This document shows, in pieces, positions 27,242 to 36,911 of a stretch of 64,000 nucleotides of DNA. Under the pieces are notes generated by a model. The model was not told the DNA's origin, searched no databases, and worked only from the letters and a program-made list of their open reading frames with translations. The stretch is taken from NCBI RefSeq assembly GCF_963666545.1, contig NZ_OY762899.1:4096365-4160364 (forward strand), read 5' to 3'. Every line of letters begins with the position of its first letter. Within the stretch, counting starts at the first letter, position 1. A program made the position numbers and the translations under genes. Origin of the DNA: an uncultured Bacteroides sp. (GTDB lineage Bacteria > Bacteroidota > Bacteroidia > Bacteroidales > Bacteroidaceae).

Positions 27242-28519
27242 TTATCTCGCTGTTACTTGCAAGTACTTGGCTTTATTTGTAAAGTATTGAATGCAAGCAT
27301 CTGTATAGCTGTTTCGGCTTTGCATCAATAGGCTTTGTGCATCTAAAACTTCTGTCAGGCTTACAGTTCCGGCGTTGTAATAGTTTGTGTTTAATCGAAA
27401 GTTCTCTGTGGATTCCTCCACTGAGAGCTTAGATAGTTGTGTTTGCCTAAACGATTCTGTAAACTCGTTCTGTATTTGTTGCATTTCTAAGAGAAGTAGT
27501 TCTTTACCTTCACGATAGTTATTTTTTGCTATTGTCTCTTTGATACGCTGTCTTTGAAGTGCATGGGAACCACCCCACCAGTCGGAAATAGGAATGCTCA
27601 ATGTAGCAAATACTGTCCCCGTGAAATGCTTGCCTTGCATGAAATTATCATATCCATAATTCGCACCAATAGATATTGTAGGAATATATTCGCTCTTTTT
27701 AATTAAAGTTTCCAAGTGGCTTGCAGTCATATTTTTATCTAATATTCTGATCTCCGGTCTGTTCAGTACAACACTCCCATGTTCTACAAAGTATCCTGTG
27801 GGAAGTATTATCTGCGTAGAATCAGGAACTGTAATTTCGATGCTATCAACTGAATCCATAGGGACACCAATATACTGGCATAAAGTCATCTTACTCAGAA
27901 GAATCCCATTCTTAATCCTTAGTTCGGTTGCATCTATTTCATTCCGTTTTAGTTTCACTTTCAGCACATCATTAGGTAGAGCAAGTCCTGCCCGACAGGA
28001 AAGTTCTACTTTTTTGAGCAATGTATCCAAGCTAATCTTGATACTATTTATTGTCTTTAGTTTCTCTGTGAGAGATACAATTTGCCAATAGTCTTTTTCT
28101 GTCTCTATTAACACTTCATTTTTTGTCAGCTGCTGCTGATCCTGATTTAACTCAATACCTAACTTGGACAGTTTGTTTCCGTTGTGTATTTTCCCTCCGG
28201 AATATAGTGGTTGTATAGCGGTAATTCCACCTGTTACACCCGATTTGAGCATATTTAATTGTGTACCACCTAGATCTATAGATACTAATGGCTTACTATT
28301 CTTAAATGTAAAAGCAGATGCACTTACATTAGGAAAGTAGTTAGTGAAAGCTTCTTTTTCTGTTTGTTCTGCAGCTTTTACAGACAGTTGGCTGTTTTTC
28401 AGTGCTACGTTGTTCTTTTCGGCCAACTCCTTACATTTTTCTAGCGTGTATCTCTTTTGGGCAACGGCGTTAACTGTAAACAAGAGAATGAACGTAGCTA
28501 ATAATATTTTAATCTTCAT
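27242..28519 (-). CDS. TolC-family outer-membrane efflux protein
   Basis: 425 residues with a signal peptide (ending NAVAQ) and two copies of the OEP repeat of long helices, the first beginning YTLEKCKELAEKNNVALKNS and the second ending NYYNAGTVSLTEVLDAQSLL. It forms the trimeric outer-membrane duct. Third gene of a minus-strand operon with the adaptor (31634-32665) and RND pump (28529-31621), with 9 bases between it and the pump. Confidence 0.9.
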   Translation of the reverse strand: MKIKILLATFILLFTVNAVAQKRYTLEKCKELAEKNNVALKNSQLSVKAAEQTEKEAFTNYFPNVSASAFTFKNSKPLVSIDLGGTQLNMLKSGVTGGITAIQPLYSGGKIHNGNKLSKLGIELNQDQQQLTKNEVLIETEKDYWQIVSLTEKLKTINSIKISLDTLLKKVELSCRAGLALPNDVLKVKLKRNEIDATELRIKNGILLSKMTLCQYIGVPMDSVDSIEITVPDSTQIILPTGYFVEHGSVVLNRPEIRILDKNMTASHLETLIKKSEYIPTISIGANYGYDNFMQGKHFTGTVFATLSIPISDWWGGSHALQRQRIKETIAKNNYREGKELLLLEMQQIQNEFTESFRQTQLSKLSVEESTENFRLNTNYYNAGTVSLTEVLDAQSLLMQSRNSYTDACIQYFTNKAKYLQVTAR

Positions 28520-28528
28520 ATGGATTTC

Positions 28529-31500
28529 TTATTTGATTATACTTGTTTTTGTTTTTTCATCCCTGAAAACTAACCAATAAGTTACTGGTAGAACTGTAGT
28601 GATGAATAGCATAGAGAAAAAGGTACCAAAACAGATAACTGTACCCATTGGACTCCATAGTGGGCTTTGGCTAATTATCATTGGAATAACTCCCATAGAG
28701 GCAGCGGCTGATGTTAGAAATATAGGACGCATTCTTCGTTTGCCAGCTTCAATGGCTGCATTACGAACAGTCATTTTTCCTGTAGCTCTTAAGCTTTCAG
28801 CATAATCAAACAGAATGACTGCATTTCTTACGACTATGCCAAATAGACAAACAATTCCAAGTACGGCAGTGATACTAAACTCCATATCTAGCAACCAAAT
28901 ACCTAAACCTGCACCAAAGAAGCAAAGTAAAATAGAAGCCAAAGTAAGGAGTGTGAGGCTGATTTTTTTATAATGATATATTAATACGAAAAAAATAATT
29001 AGCAGAGCAACAAGCAAGCCGTTGATAATTTCCGGAATTGTTTTGGCATCTGATTCGGCAACACCACCATATGATACGGTAACCCCGCTAAATGTCTTTT
29101 CTTTTAAGAGCGTTTGAACTATTTTCTCTACTTTTGGAAATACTTCACCTGCATTTTCTCCTCTTTTTAAGTCGGCGAGCACACTTAAAGTCCTGGTTCC
29201 GTTTCTTCTTACTATTTGCCCATGCTCCCAGTTAGGTGAAACCGTTGCTATTTGTTTAAGAGGAACAGATACTCCTGTTATTGAGGGGATATATTCGTTC
29301 TCTATATTGTTTGCCGTTACTTTTTTATTCTGCCACTCTGGTTTCAACTTTACATTCAGAGCATAATCGTTTTCCCATAAGGTGGTTATATTACTGCCAT
29401 CAAGCCGAGTCGCTAACTCCATTGCAAGAGTTGTTTCATTGATTCCCAATCTATTAGATTGAACAGCATTTATATTAATGTCTACGTAGGGGAGTGTTCC
29501 CTCAAGATCAGTGCGTATCCAACTGGTTTCTTTCACTTCTTTTAATTTAGCCGTCAAAGAATCCGAGAATTGCTTCACAATAGCGAAGTCTTCTCCGCTT
29601 ATCCGCGCTTCAATCTCTACTGCTGCATCTTGATTATCTATTTGCTTAAACCTTACATAGGCATTGGGGAAATGCTGAGCATAAGCATCTGTATATTCAT
29701 CCAACATCTCTTCGGTGGCTTCATTAGAGACTGTATTTACAATAAATTGCCCATAGTTTTTTGCCGGAATCTTGGGAGCATAAGAAGAATGAAAACGCGG
29801 CGAACTTGTTCCTATAAAGGAGGCTACGGAAACGGTCCTGTTGTCCCTCCTTAATATATGCTCCATGCTATCGCAAACGGCTGCTGTTCTCTTTAATGGA
29901 CTCCCCTGAGGTAAATAAAATTCAACCACAAACTGATTTCTTTCTGCAACAGGCATTAAGCGTTGTCGTACATTCATAAATATAAATGCGGCCAATATGA
30001 CGGATAATGCTCCTGCACCCATAACTAATGTGGGCCTTTTGAATAGTTTAGGTAATAACCTGTCGTAGACAAATTGCAACCTTTCTAAGAACGATTTTGA
30101 TTTATTAGTTTTCTGAGCATGGAGTAGGCCCTTTTTTATAAATACATATTGCATGAACGGAATAATAAACATGGCTACTCCCAATGAAACAAATAAAGTA
30201 ATAGTGATAGTCCAAGGGAAGGATTTAATAAAATCATTTAGTTCTCCGGTAAACGTAAACAGTAGCGGAAAGAAAGTGACACTAATAGTCAAAGTAGCTG
30301 TGACTAAAGATTTAAAATAAGAAATGGCACTATTAATGGAGGCATGCCACCTGGACATACCATGATCTATCTTTTCAATATAGCCGTCGACTATTACAAT
30401 ACAATCATCGACTATTAAGCCTAATACAACAATCAAAGCTGCGAGAGTTACTGTATTTAGCTCAATGCCTACGGCATACATTATTCCCAGAGAGATAAAA
30501 ATAGTAATTGGTATGGATGCTGCCGCAACACTTGCCACACGAAATGGCATTAAAAGCATGGTTACTAAAATCACAGAAGCAATGGCTATTAACATTTCCC
30601 ATAAGAATGTATCAACAGACTCTTCTACTACTTTGGCTTGATCAGCTACTCGGTAGACTTTAATATCGTTTGGTAATGATGATTCAAATTTCTTCATCTC
30701 CTCGTCAACGTCTTCTCCATAGCTGGTGATATCATTACCTTCGCGCATTTCTACGGAAAGTAGAAGAGCCCTTTTTCCGTTATTGGTGATGTAACTTTCT
30801 GGCTCAGGGTATTCTCTAACTACTCTGGCAATATCTTTTAAGCGTATGATGTTTCCTTGTGGATCTGAGTATACAATTTGTTCTTCAAGATCCTTTTCAG
30901 TTTGATATGTTTTGGTGATATGTACCGGAGTTTCGATCTCTTCAGATTTAATGTTTCCACTCGAGGATATCAAACCATGCATAAATAAACTTTGTCCTAT
31001 CGTAGTTGTATTTATACCGTATGCAGCCATTTTGTCCTTATCCAGATATACGCTGATTTGTTCTTTTTGCGTGCCGTATCGATGTAAATTGGCTACTTTT
31101 TCTATTTTCCGCAGTCTATTCTCGAGCTTTTCGAGATATGATTCCAGTTGTCTATATGTTTTTGTTTCGGACTCTAATGTAATAAGCGTGGCTGAAGTTT
31201 GTCCGAAATCATCGTCTACCATTAATCCTAAAACGCCTAGTGGCAGTTCTTCTTTAAAATCAATTAGTCCATGCCTCAATTTAGACCATACTTCATCCTT
31301 ATTGTTAATGTTATCGTTGAGAGTTACATAAGTGTACACAACGCCATCTCTGGATTGTGAATATGTCTTCTTTCTATTTATTTCTTTATAGGTAAAAATA
31401 AAATTCTCCAGAGGTTTAGCTAGCTGTTCGTCCACTTGTTTGGCTGTTGCTCCAGGGTATACTCCCACAATTATTCCTTGACGAATCGTATAAACGGGAA

Positions 31501-31621
31501 ATTCTTGTTTGGACATATTATAAAGTCCATATATTCCAAATAAAAGGAGTATTCCTGTAATTAAGATTATAATCTTTCTGTATCGCATGGCTGATGCGAC
31601 AATGCCTAATTTCTTCATCAT
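28529..31621 (-). CDS. RND-family efflux pump (AcrB/HAE type)
   Basis: 1030 residues with 12 membrane helices in two halves and two large periplasmic loops. N-terminus SAMRYRKIIILITGILLLFG; membrane motif VVLGLIVDDCIVIVDGYIEK carries the paired Asp residues expected in helix 4 for proton coupling; the second half has LGIVCLFGIVVRNAVILFDY. It drives export of hydrophobic compounds through the TolC protein encoded downstream. The sequence places it with the multidrug branch, not the metal (CusA) branch seen at the end of this window. Confidence 0.92.
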   Translation of the reverse strand: MMKKLGIVASAMRYRKIIILITGILLLFGIYGLYNMSKQEFPVYTIRQGIIVGVYPGATAKQVDEQLAKPLENFIFTYKEINRKKTYSQSRDGVVYTYVTLNDNINNKDEVWSKLRHGLIDFKEELPLGVLGLMVDDDFGQTSATLITLESETKTYRQLESYLEKLENRLRKIEKVANLHRYGTQKEQISVYLDKDKMAAYGINTTTIGQSLFMHGLISSSGNIKSEEIETPVHITKTYQTEKDLEEQIVYSDPQGNIIRLKDIARVVREYPEPESYITNNGKRALLLSVEMREGNDITSYGEDVDEEMKKFESSLPNDIKVYRVADQAKVVEESVDTFLWEMLIAIASVILVTMLLMPFRVASVAAASIPITIFISLGIMYAVGIELNTVTLAALIVVLGLIVDDCIVIVDGYIEKIDHGMSRWHASINSAISYFKSLVTATLTISVTFFPLLFTFTGELNDFIKSFPWTITITLFVSLGVAMFIIPFMQYVFIKKGLLHAQKTNKSKSFLERLQFVYDRLLPKLFKRPTLVMGAGALSVILAAFIFMNVRQRLMPVAERNQFVVEFYLPQGSPLKRTAAVCDSMEHILRRDNRTVSVASFIGTSSPRFHSSYAPKIPAKNYGQFIVNTVSNEATEEMLDEYTDAYAQHFPNAYVRFKQIDNQDAAVEIEARISGEDFAIVKQFSDSLTAKLKEVKETSWIRTDLEGTLPYVDININAVQSNRLGINETTLAMELATRLDGSNITTLWENDYALNVKLKPEWQNKKVTANNIENEYIPSITGVSVPLKQIATVSPNWEHGQIVRRNGTRTLSVLADLKRGENAGEVFPKVEKIVQTLLKEKTFSGVTVSYGGVAESDAKTIPEIINGLLVALLIIFFVLIYHYKKISLTLLTLASILLCFFGAGLGIWLLDMEFSITAVLGIVCLFGIVVRNAVILFDYAESLRATGKMTVRNAAIEAGKRRMRPIFLTSAAASMGVIPMIISQSPLWSPMGTVICFGTFFSMLFITTVLPVTYWLVFRDEKTKTSIIK

Positions 31622-31633
31622 AAAATTATCTGA

Positions 31634-32665
31634 TTATTTTCCCACAATGAGAGAACCTTCACTTATCTTCTCAAATCCTTCTGTCACAATCCGATCACCG
31701 GAGTTTAAGCCACTGAGCACGATCACTCCGTTTTCAGTAAACGAACCGACAGTTACCTCCCTAAGTGAAACTCTGTTATTACTCTTTATTATCCATACAT
31801 ACCGCTTGTCATTTTCATATAATTGAATACTGCTGGCAGGAATTACAATACCTACAGCATCTTGTCTTGAAGAAAGAGTAATATTGCACAATAAGCCTGG
31901 TATAAAATCCTGTGTAGGGTTGATAAGTGTTATTTTTACCTCATACGTATGTGATAATGAGTTCCCCAGTATACCTTTCTGAGTGACAATACCTTTTATT
32001 ATCTTATTATTAAGTGCAGCAATCTCAATTTTAGCAGAATCGCCTAATTCAATTCTTCCGATTTCATTTTCGGGAATAGATACTTTTGCTTTAAGAGTTT
32101 TTATTTCAACCAATTTGAATGCCGGAACTCCTGCAGTTACGTTACTTCCAGCATCAATGGAGCGTTCTCCAATCATGCCTGCATAGGGAGCATATAAGTT
32201 GCAGTCATTCATATCCTTTTTTGCTGCACGTTCAGCAGCCATTGCTTTTTCCAGCTGCGTTTGTGCTTCAATGTACTGAGCTTGGGGCAGACTCTTATTT
32301 TTATATAACATAGATAATCTGCTGTATGTATCTTGTGCTTGTTTGAGAGTAGCGGCAGCATCGGAATAGTTGTTGTTGATGTTTCCTTTATGCAGAACAG
32401 CAAGCAGTTGTCCTTTTGCGACTTTTTCTCCCTCAGAGACTAATACTTGCTTTACGTTTCCGGAAACCTCGAAACTTAGAGAAGAGGCCTGAGACTCCAC
32501 AATGTTTCCTATATATAGTTCACTTTTAGAGACTAAAGCATTTGCTATTTTTAGAGATTTTACCGGAACCTCTTTTATACTCTCTTTTTCTTTCTCTTTA
32601 CCGGAACAACCATTTAGCATAATTGCAAATGCAGCTATTGCCATTATTTTCACTGACATTTTCAT
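31634..32665 (-). CDS. RND membrane-fusion (adaptor) lipoprotein
   Basis: 343 residues. A lipoprotein signal ending IMLNGC is followed by a Glu/Lys-rich linker, a barrel-sandwich (lipoyl-like) half (SFEVSGNVKQVLVSEGEKVA), an alpha hairpin (about 85-150), the second half (LYAPYAGMIGERSIDAGSNV) and a beta-barrel/MPD C-terminus. It links the RND pump to TolC. First gene of the operon, divergent from the AraC regulator with 173 bases between the start codons. Confidence 0.9.
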   Translation of the reverse strand: MKMSVKIMAIAAFAIMLNGCSGKEKEKESIKEVPVKSLKIANALVSKSELYIGNIVESQASSLSFEVSGNVKQVLVSEGEKVAKGQLLAVLHKGNINNNYSDAAATLKQAQDTYSRLSMLYKNKSLPQAQYIEAQTQLEKAMAAERAAKKDMNDCNLYAPYAGMIGERSIDAGSNVTAGVPAFKLVEIKTLKAKVSIPENEIGRIELGDSAKIEIAALNNKIIKGIVTQKGILGNSLSHTYEVKITLINPTQDFIPGLLCNITLSSRQDAVGIVIPASSIQLYENDKRYVWIIKSNNRVSLREVTVGSFTENGVIVLSGLNSGDRIVTEGFEKISEGSLIVGK

Positions 32666-32812
32666 CTAATTTACCCTTAATTTGTTTTTAATTATTTTCA
32701 TGATGCAAATTACGTAAGAGTGAGGTCTTCTTTAATGGTGCTATTTCATGCTGAAATGGTTAAATGGACGGATTTATATATTATATCGCTTGATTTACGC
32801 TTTTTTAATGTG

Positions 32813-32820
32813 TATTTTTG
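32813..32820 (+). promoter_or_regulatory. Candidate promoter of the AraC regulator
   Basis: TATTTTTG matches TAnnTTTG 18 bases before the ATG at 32839. CTTG at 32789-32792, 20 bases upstream, is close to the TTTG expected at -33. Confidence 0.55.
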
Positions 32821-32838
32821 CCGAAAAGTATCTTTATT

Positions 32839-33723
32839 ATGAAAAGCCAAACAGATCTTCCAATCATAAATATCTCTATCTTAAATAAAAAGAATGATGA
32901 TAATTATTTGCGAAATAATTTTGTTCTGTCAGATACAGATACAGATTTGCCTGAAATAGTTCTGAACTATCCTACCATTATTGACGCCATTTTTTTTGGA
33001 ATATGTGTCAAAGGGCATGGGAAACTGAATATTAACCTTAATAGCTATGAGGTAGTAGAAGACAGCATCGTTGTTTTGCTTCCTGGTACTATTTTGCAAT
33101 GTAACCTTGAAGACGTAAGTGATGATTTTCTTATTTACTTCCTTACCTTCTCTGATGAATTCATTAAGGAGTTTGATTCAACAGATGTGTTTATGAGCCT
33201 CAAAGAAGCTCCATGCTTTAAAATGGAGAGAGAGGAGATTAAAACATTATTAGATATTTATTCGGTATTACAAGAGAAGTTTGTGCATGAAGATTATGCT
33301 TTTCATAAAGAGGTAATGCAATATGCTCTGCTATCAGCTATATATGAATTTTACTCTATTTATAAAAAATATATTTTATCAGTGCCGGAAAACCTGAGTA
33401 AAGAGAGTGAATTTGAACGGACGTTTTTTAATCTGATTTTTATGTATTACGGAACGGAGCGAAAAACTAAATTTTATGCAGATAAGCTTTTTCTCACTCC
33501 TAAATATTTATCGGCAAAGGTCAAGGCCCTTACAAACAAAACGGTGAATGAATGGATTGATGAATCTGTCGTTTTAAAATCTAAAGCACTCTTAAAATCT
33601 ACAGAACTGACGATTCAGGAGATTTCTTTCTCTCTAAATTTTTCGGATGCTTCTTCTTTTGGTAAATTTTTTAAGAAGTATACGGGAATGACTCCCATGG
33701 AATATAGAAAAGAAAGGTTTTAG
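32839..33723 (+). CDS. AraC-family transcriptional regulator
   Basis: 294 residues from the ATG at 32839. An upstream TTG at 32818 lies inside the likely promoter and is rejected. Residues 20-130 are a cupin-like sensor (IVVLLPGTILQCNLEDVSDD). The C-terminus is the AraC double helix-turn-helix: FYADKLFLTPKYLSAKVKAL and ISFSLNFSDASSFGKFFKKY, ending TGMTPMEYRKERF. Divergence from the efflux operon suggests it controls that operon in response to a pumped compound. Its last 4 bases overlap the 3' end of menE, which comes from the opposite strand. Confidence 0.88.
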   Translation: MKSQTDLPIINISILNKKNDDNYLRNNFVLSDTDTDLPEIVLNYPTIIDAIFFGICVKGHGKLNINLNSYEVVEDSIVVLLPGTILQCNLEDVSDDFLIYFLTFSDEFIKEFDSTDVFMSLKEAPCFKMEREEIKTLLDIYSVLQEKFVHEDYAFHKEVMQYALLSAIYEFYSIYKKYILSVPENLSKESEFERTFFNLIFMYYGTERKTKFYADKLFLTPKYLSAKVKALTNKTVNEWIDESVVLKSKALLKSTELTIQEISFSLNFSDASSFGKFFKKYTGMTPMEYRKERF

Positions 33724-34823
33724 GAAAAGGCTGCTTTATTATTATGTTTTTGTGCTAATAATCGGCACATAGCTCGATCTACTTTTCCACTACCGGTAAT
33801 GGGAAGATGCTCTACTCTATACATGTGTTTAGGGCGTTGATACTTTGGTAGGAGGAGATCAATCTGTTCTTTTATTGTCTCTAAGTTTGGAACGTTTTCT
33901 ATCAAGAGAACGATTGCTTCTCCTAGGCGTCTGTCAGGGACGGATGTTATGGCAAAAGAGTTAGAGATTATCGGACGCAGCGTTTCTTCTACCTCTTCTG
34001 CCTGTACTTTGATTCCTCCGGTATTAATGATATTATCTTTTCTTCCCAAGATGGTAAATGTGCCATCTTCAAAGATCTTTGCTACGTCGTTGGTGGTGAT
34101 CTGTTCGCTACATACCAAAGGAGCATTTATCACCAAAGTATTATCGGGCGATAAGGTAAGTTTGACAGAAGAGAACGGTTGATAATGTGATGAGGCTTCA
34201 GCACCGTTAAGTCTTCTGAGTGCAATATGTGAAAGGGTTTCGGTCATACCATAAGTGGAATAAACGATATTTGGAAGTTGGTTGATTTCTCTTTCTAAAG
34301 CTGTGTCAATAGCACCTCCGCCAATAATAAGAAGTTCAATTTGACTAAGACGTTCTTTCTCTTCAGGTATTTGAAGTGAGTTATATACCTGCAAGGGAAC
34401 CATAGCGGCAAATTTTAGAGGGCAATGGATATCTGCCAACGGATGGCCGGAAGGAGTTCGCAAAATCAAGTTTAAATCGGCAACTAATGCACGCACCACC
34501 ATCATCTTACCTGCAATGTATTGCAAAGGCATACATAACAGGGCGGCGTCTCCAGGTTTCAGATGTAAAAAATCACAAGTGAGACGAGCACTTTGTATCA
34601 TCTGTTCTTTAAATACAGTGAGTTGTTTAGGTGTTCCTGTAGAACCCGAAGTTTGAACGGTGATATAGGGTGATGGACTGAACCAATCATTCAGAAACAA
34701 ATAAAGCTCCTGAAGAAAAGGAGAGGAGCCCTCGGGTGCTGTTGCAATCAGTTGGCTTATTGCTTCAATGGAGTAGGCTTTACCTTCCAAAGTTAACTGC
34801 TGTTCTTCTATTTTTAAATTCAT
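33720..34823 (-). CDS. menE: O-succinylbenzoate-CoA ligase
   Basis: 367 residues from the ATG at 34823; a longer TTG frame to 34859 would start inside the stem-loop and is rejected. It has the acyl-adenylate motifs TVQTSGSTGTPKQLTVF, VYSTYGMTETLSHIALRR, GRKDNIINTGGIKVQAEEVE and the C-terminal Lys in TGSGKVDRA. It is shorter than typical MenE proteins (about 450 residues), mainly at the N-terminus, a compact form I recall from Bacteroidetes. It converts o-succinylbenzoate to its CoA ester for MenB. Last gene of the men operon, separated from menC by 151 bases that hold a 19-bp stem-loop. Confidence 0.9.
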   Translation of the reverse strand: MNLKIEEQQLTLEGKAYSIEAISQLIATAPEGSSPFLQELYLFLNDWFSPSPYITVQTSGSTGTPKQLTVFKEQMIQSARLTCDFLHLKPGDAALLCMPLQYIAGKMMVVRALVADLNLILRTPSGHPLADIHCPLKFAAMVPLQVYNSLQIPEEKERLSQIELLIIGGGAIDTALEREINQLPNIVYSTYGMTETLSHIALRRLNGAEASSHYQPFSSVKLTLSPDNTLVINAPLVCSEQITTNDVAKIFEDGTFTILGRKDNIINTGGIKVQAEEVEETLRPIISNSFAITSVPDRRLGEAIVLLIENVPNLETIKEQIDLLLPKYQRPKHMYRVEHLPITGSGKVDRAMCRLLAQKHNNKAAFS

Positions 34824-34851
34824 TGCTTCTTCAGTAAGATTTTGCGGAATG

Positions 34852-34892
34852 GATAACAATATATGTAATGCCCCATTACATATATTGTTATC
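34852..34892. other. Perfect 19-bp stem-loop between menC and menE
   Basis: GATAACAATATATGTAATG (34852-34870) and its exact complement (34874-34892) enclose a 3-base CCC loop. On the minus strand no T-run follows, so it is not an ordinary terminator. It may stabilise or process the operon transcript or act on menE expression. Confidence 0.8.
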
Positions 34893-34974
34893 GCAATAAC
34901 ATATTACCTTATAATAGAGTTCTTTACTCCTTAGCTTATTGCTGCTTTCTTAGTTGTTCTTTAGTATAGTAGTC

Positions 34975-35994
34975 CTAAGGGCGAAACCACAAACAGTCTT
35001 TGCGAATATCAAGAGGCATTTCCACATTGTTTGTAAATAGCATACCGGTACCTAAACCTTGTGGAATGGGATTATTAAGTGTAGCACACCATTGTGCAAT
35101 AGCATTGAGTCCGATGTTCGATTCGAGTGCTGAGGTAACCCACCAGCCAATGTTCCGCTTTTCAACTTCTCTTATCCACTCTTCACAGCCACAAATTCCT
35201 CCATGCAGAGAAGGTTTCAATATGATATATTGAGGCTGGATGGCGGTCAATAGTTCTTGCTTATCAATAATGGTATTGCAGCCAATGAGTTCTTCGTCAA
35301 GAGCAATGGGTAGAGGTGTAACGGCAGTAAGTTTTGCCATTTCCTCCCACTGTCCGGCACGGATAGGTTGTTCGATGGAATGCAAATCAAGTTCGGACAG
35401 ACGTTTGAGCTTTTCCAACGCATCTGCAGGAGAGAAAGCACCATTGGCATCTACACGAAGCTCAATCTCTTTAGCCGAGAAGTGTGAACGGATGTGGCGA
35501 ATTAAGCTCAATTCTTCTTCAAAATTGATTGCTCCTATTTTCAGTTTGATGCAACGAAAGCCTGATTGCATTTTTTGTTCTATTTGGCTAAACATCTTAT
35601 TGAAATCTCCCATCCAGATGAGCCCGTTAATCGGAATACCGGCTTCTCCACGAGAGAAAGGTGTATCCCATAATGCCCAGTTACCTGCTTCATAATGCCG
35701 TAATGCAGTTTCCAAACCAAAAAGAATTGATGGATAATTACGCAAAGAGTCTTTGTCTAGAATACCGTCTTTTTCTAACTGACGGCAAGTCTGAGCAAGG
35801 ATTTCTTCGTAATTGGGCAGGTCGTCACAACTCAGATTTGGCAGTGGAGCACATTCACCAATTCCTGCTCGTCTAGGATGTTTGCTAGACGAAAGGTGAA
35901 TGTACCAAACTTTACGACTTTTATAAATACCCCGTGAGGTTCCTGCCGGCTGTTTGAAATCCAATACTCTAGGGACAATCTTTATTGTATACAT
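34975..35994 (-). CDS. menC: o-Succinylbenzoate synthase
   Basis: 339 residues of the enolase superfamily. The active-site set is complete: RCIKLKIG (acid/base Lys), LRVDANGAFS, HSIEQPI and ALDEEL (metal ligands), and IILKPSLHGG (second Lys). It dehydrates SHCHC to o-succinylbenzoate. It lies 91 bases after menB on the minus strand; that gap contains a 13-bp perfect stem-loop. Confidence 0.93.
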   Translation of the reverse strand: MYTIKIVPRVLDFKQPAGTSRGIYKSRKVWYIHLSSSKHPRRAGIGECAPLPNLSCDDLPNYEEILAQTCRQLEKDGILDKDSLRNYPSILFGLETALRHYEAGNWALWDTPFSRGEAGIPINGLIWMGDFNKMFSQIEQKMQSGFRCIKLKIGAINFEEELSLIRHIRSHFSAKEIELRVDANGAFSPADALEKLKRLSELDLHSIEQPIRAGQWEEMAKLTAVTPLPIALDEELIGCNTIIDKQELLTAIQPQYIILKPSLHGGICGCEEWIREVEKRNIGWWVTSALESNIGLNAIAQWCATLNNPIPQGLGTGMLFTNNVEMPLDIRKDCLWFRP

Positions 35995-36012
35995 TATTGC
36001 GATTGCTGTGTA

Positions 36013-36048
36013 ATCTCATTCAAAGAGATTATAGGCTTTGAATGAGAT
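36013..36048. other. Perfect 13-bp stem-loop between menB and menC
   Basis: ATCTCATTCAAAG (36013-36025) pairs with CTTTGAATGAGAT (36036-36048) around a 10-base loop. No T-run follows on the minus strand, so a role in RNA processing or stability is more likely than termination. Confidence 0.75.
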
Positions 36049-36085
36049 CGATGTTTTGAACGGTTCTTATTTGATAAATTTCAAA

Positions 36086-36910
36086 TTAAGGCAATTTTTG
36101 ATATTGTTTGAAGTTAGGCTTACGTTTTTCAAGAAACGCATTTTTACCTTCTTGTGCCTCGTCGGTCATGTAATAAAGCATGGTAGCATCTCCTGCCAAT
36201 TCTTGTATTCCGGCTTGTCCATCGAGTTCAGCATTCAGTCCGGCTTTAATCATACGCAGAGCTAGCGGACTCAGTTGCATCATCTCTTCTGCCCATTGTA
36301 CATACTCGTCTTCCAATTGTTCCAATGGCACTACTTTATTTACTAATCCCATATCCAGAGCCTCTTGTGCATTATATTTTCTACAAAGAAACCAGATCTC
36401 TCGCGCTTTCTTTTGTCCAACCACACGAGCCAGATACGAAGAACCAAATCCGGCATCAAAGCTACCGACACGTGGACCTGTTTGTCCGAAGATGGCATTG
36501 TCCGAAGCAATGGATAAGTCGCATACCACATGGAGTACGTGTCCTCCGCCGATAGCATAACCGTTTACTGCAGCAATTACAGGTTTAGGTATGGAACGAA
36601 TTTGCTTTTGAACGTCTAATATGCTTAAGCGAGGAATACCATCTTTGCCGATATACCCACCACGTCCCTTTACGTTTTGATCTCCACCCGAACAAAAAGC
36701 TTTATCTCCTGCTCCGGTAAAAACGATTACATTTATATCTTGTTCTTCCCGACAGATACGCATCGCATCGCTCATCTCTCCCGTGGTTGTCGGTGTAAAG
36801 GCATTACGATAGCGCTCACGGTTAATTGTGATACGGGCAATGCCATCATAATAATCGAAAAGAATATCTTCGTATTCTTTGATGGTAGTCCATTCTCTTT
36901 GAGTACTCAT
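36086..36910 (-). CDS. menB: 1,4-Dihydroxy-2-naphthoyl-CoA synthase
   Basis: 274 residues of the crotonase superfamily with MenB-specific motifs: [40 protein letters not shown], and [20 protein letters not shown]. It closes the second ring of DHNA-CoA from o-succinylbenzoyl-CoA. It starts one base after the menD stop, so it is tightly coupled to menD. Confidence 0.96.
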   Translation of the reverse strand: MSTQREWTTIKEYEDILFDYYDGIARITINRERYRNAFTPTTTGEMSDAMRICREEQDINVIVFTGAGDKAFCSGGDQNVKGRGGYIGKDGIPRLSILDVQKQIRSIPKPVIAAVNGYAIGGGHVLHVVCDLSIASDNAIFGQTGPRVGSFDAGFGSSYLARVVGQKKAREIWFLCRKYNAQEALDMGLVNKVVPLEQLEDEYVQWAEEMMQLSPLALRMIKAGLNAELDGQAGIQELAGDATMLYYMTDEAQEGKNAFLEKRKPNFKQYQKLP

Positions 36911-36911
36911 A

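Noticed and set aside
34824..34859. Longer menE start (TTG at 34859)
   Set aside because: It would begin inside the 19-bp stem-loop and adds residues not expected before the MenE domain; the ATG at 34823 is preferred.
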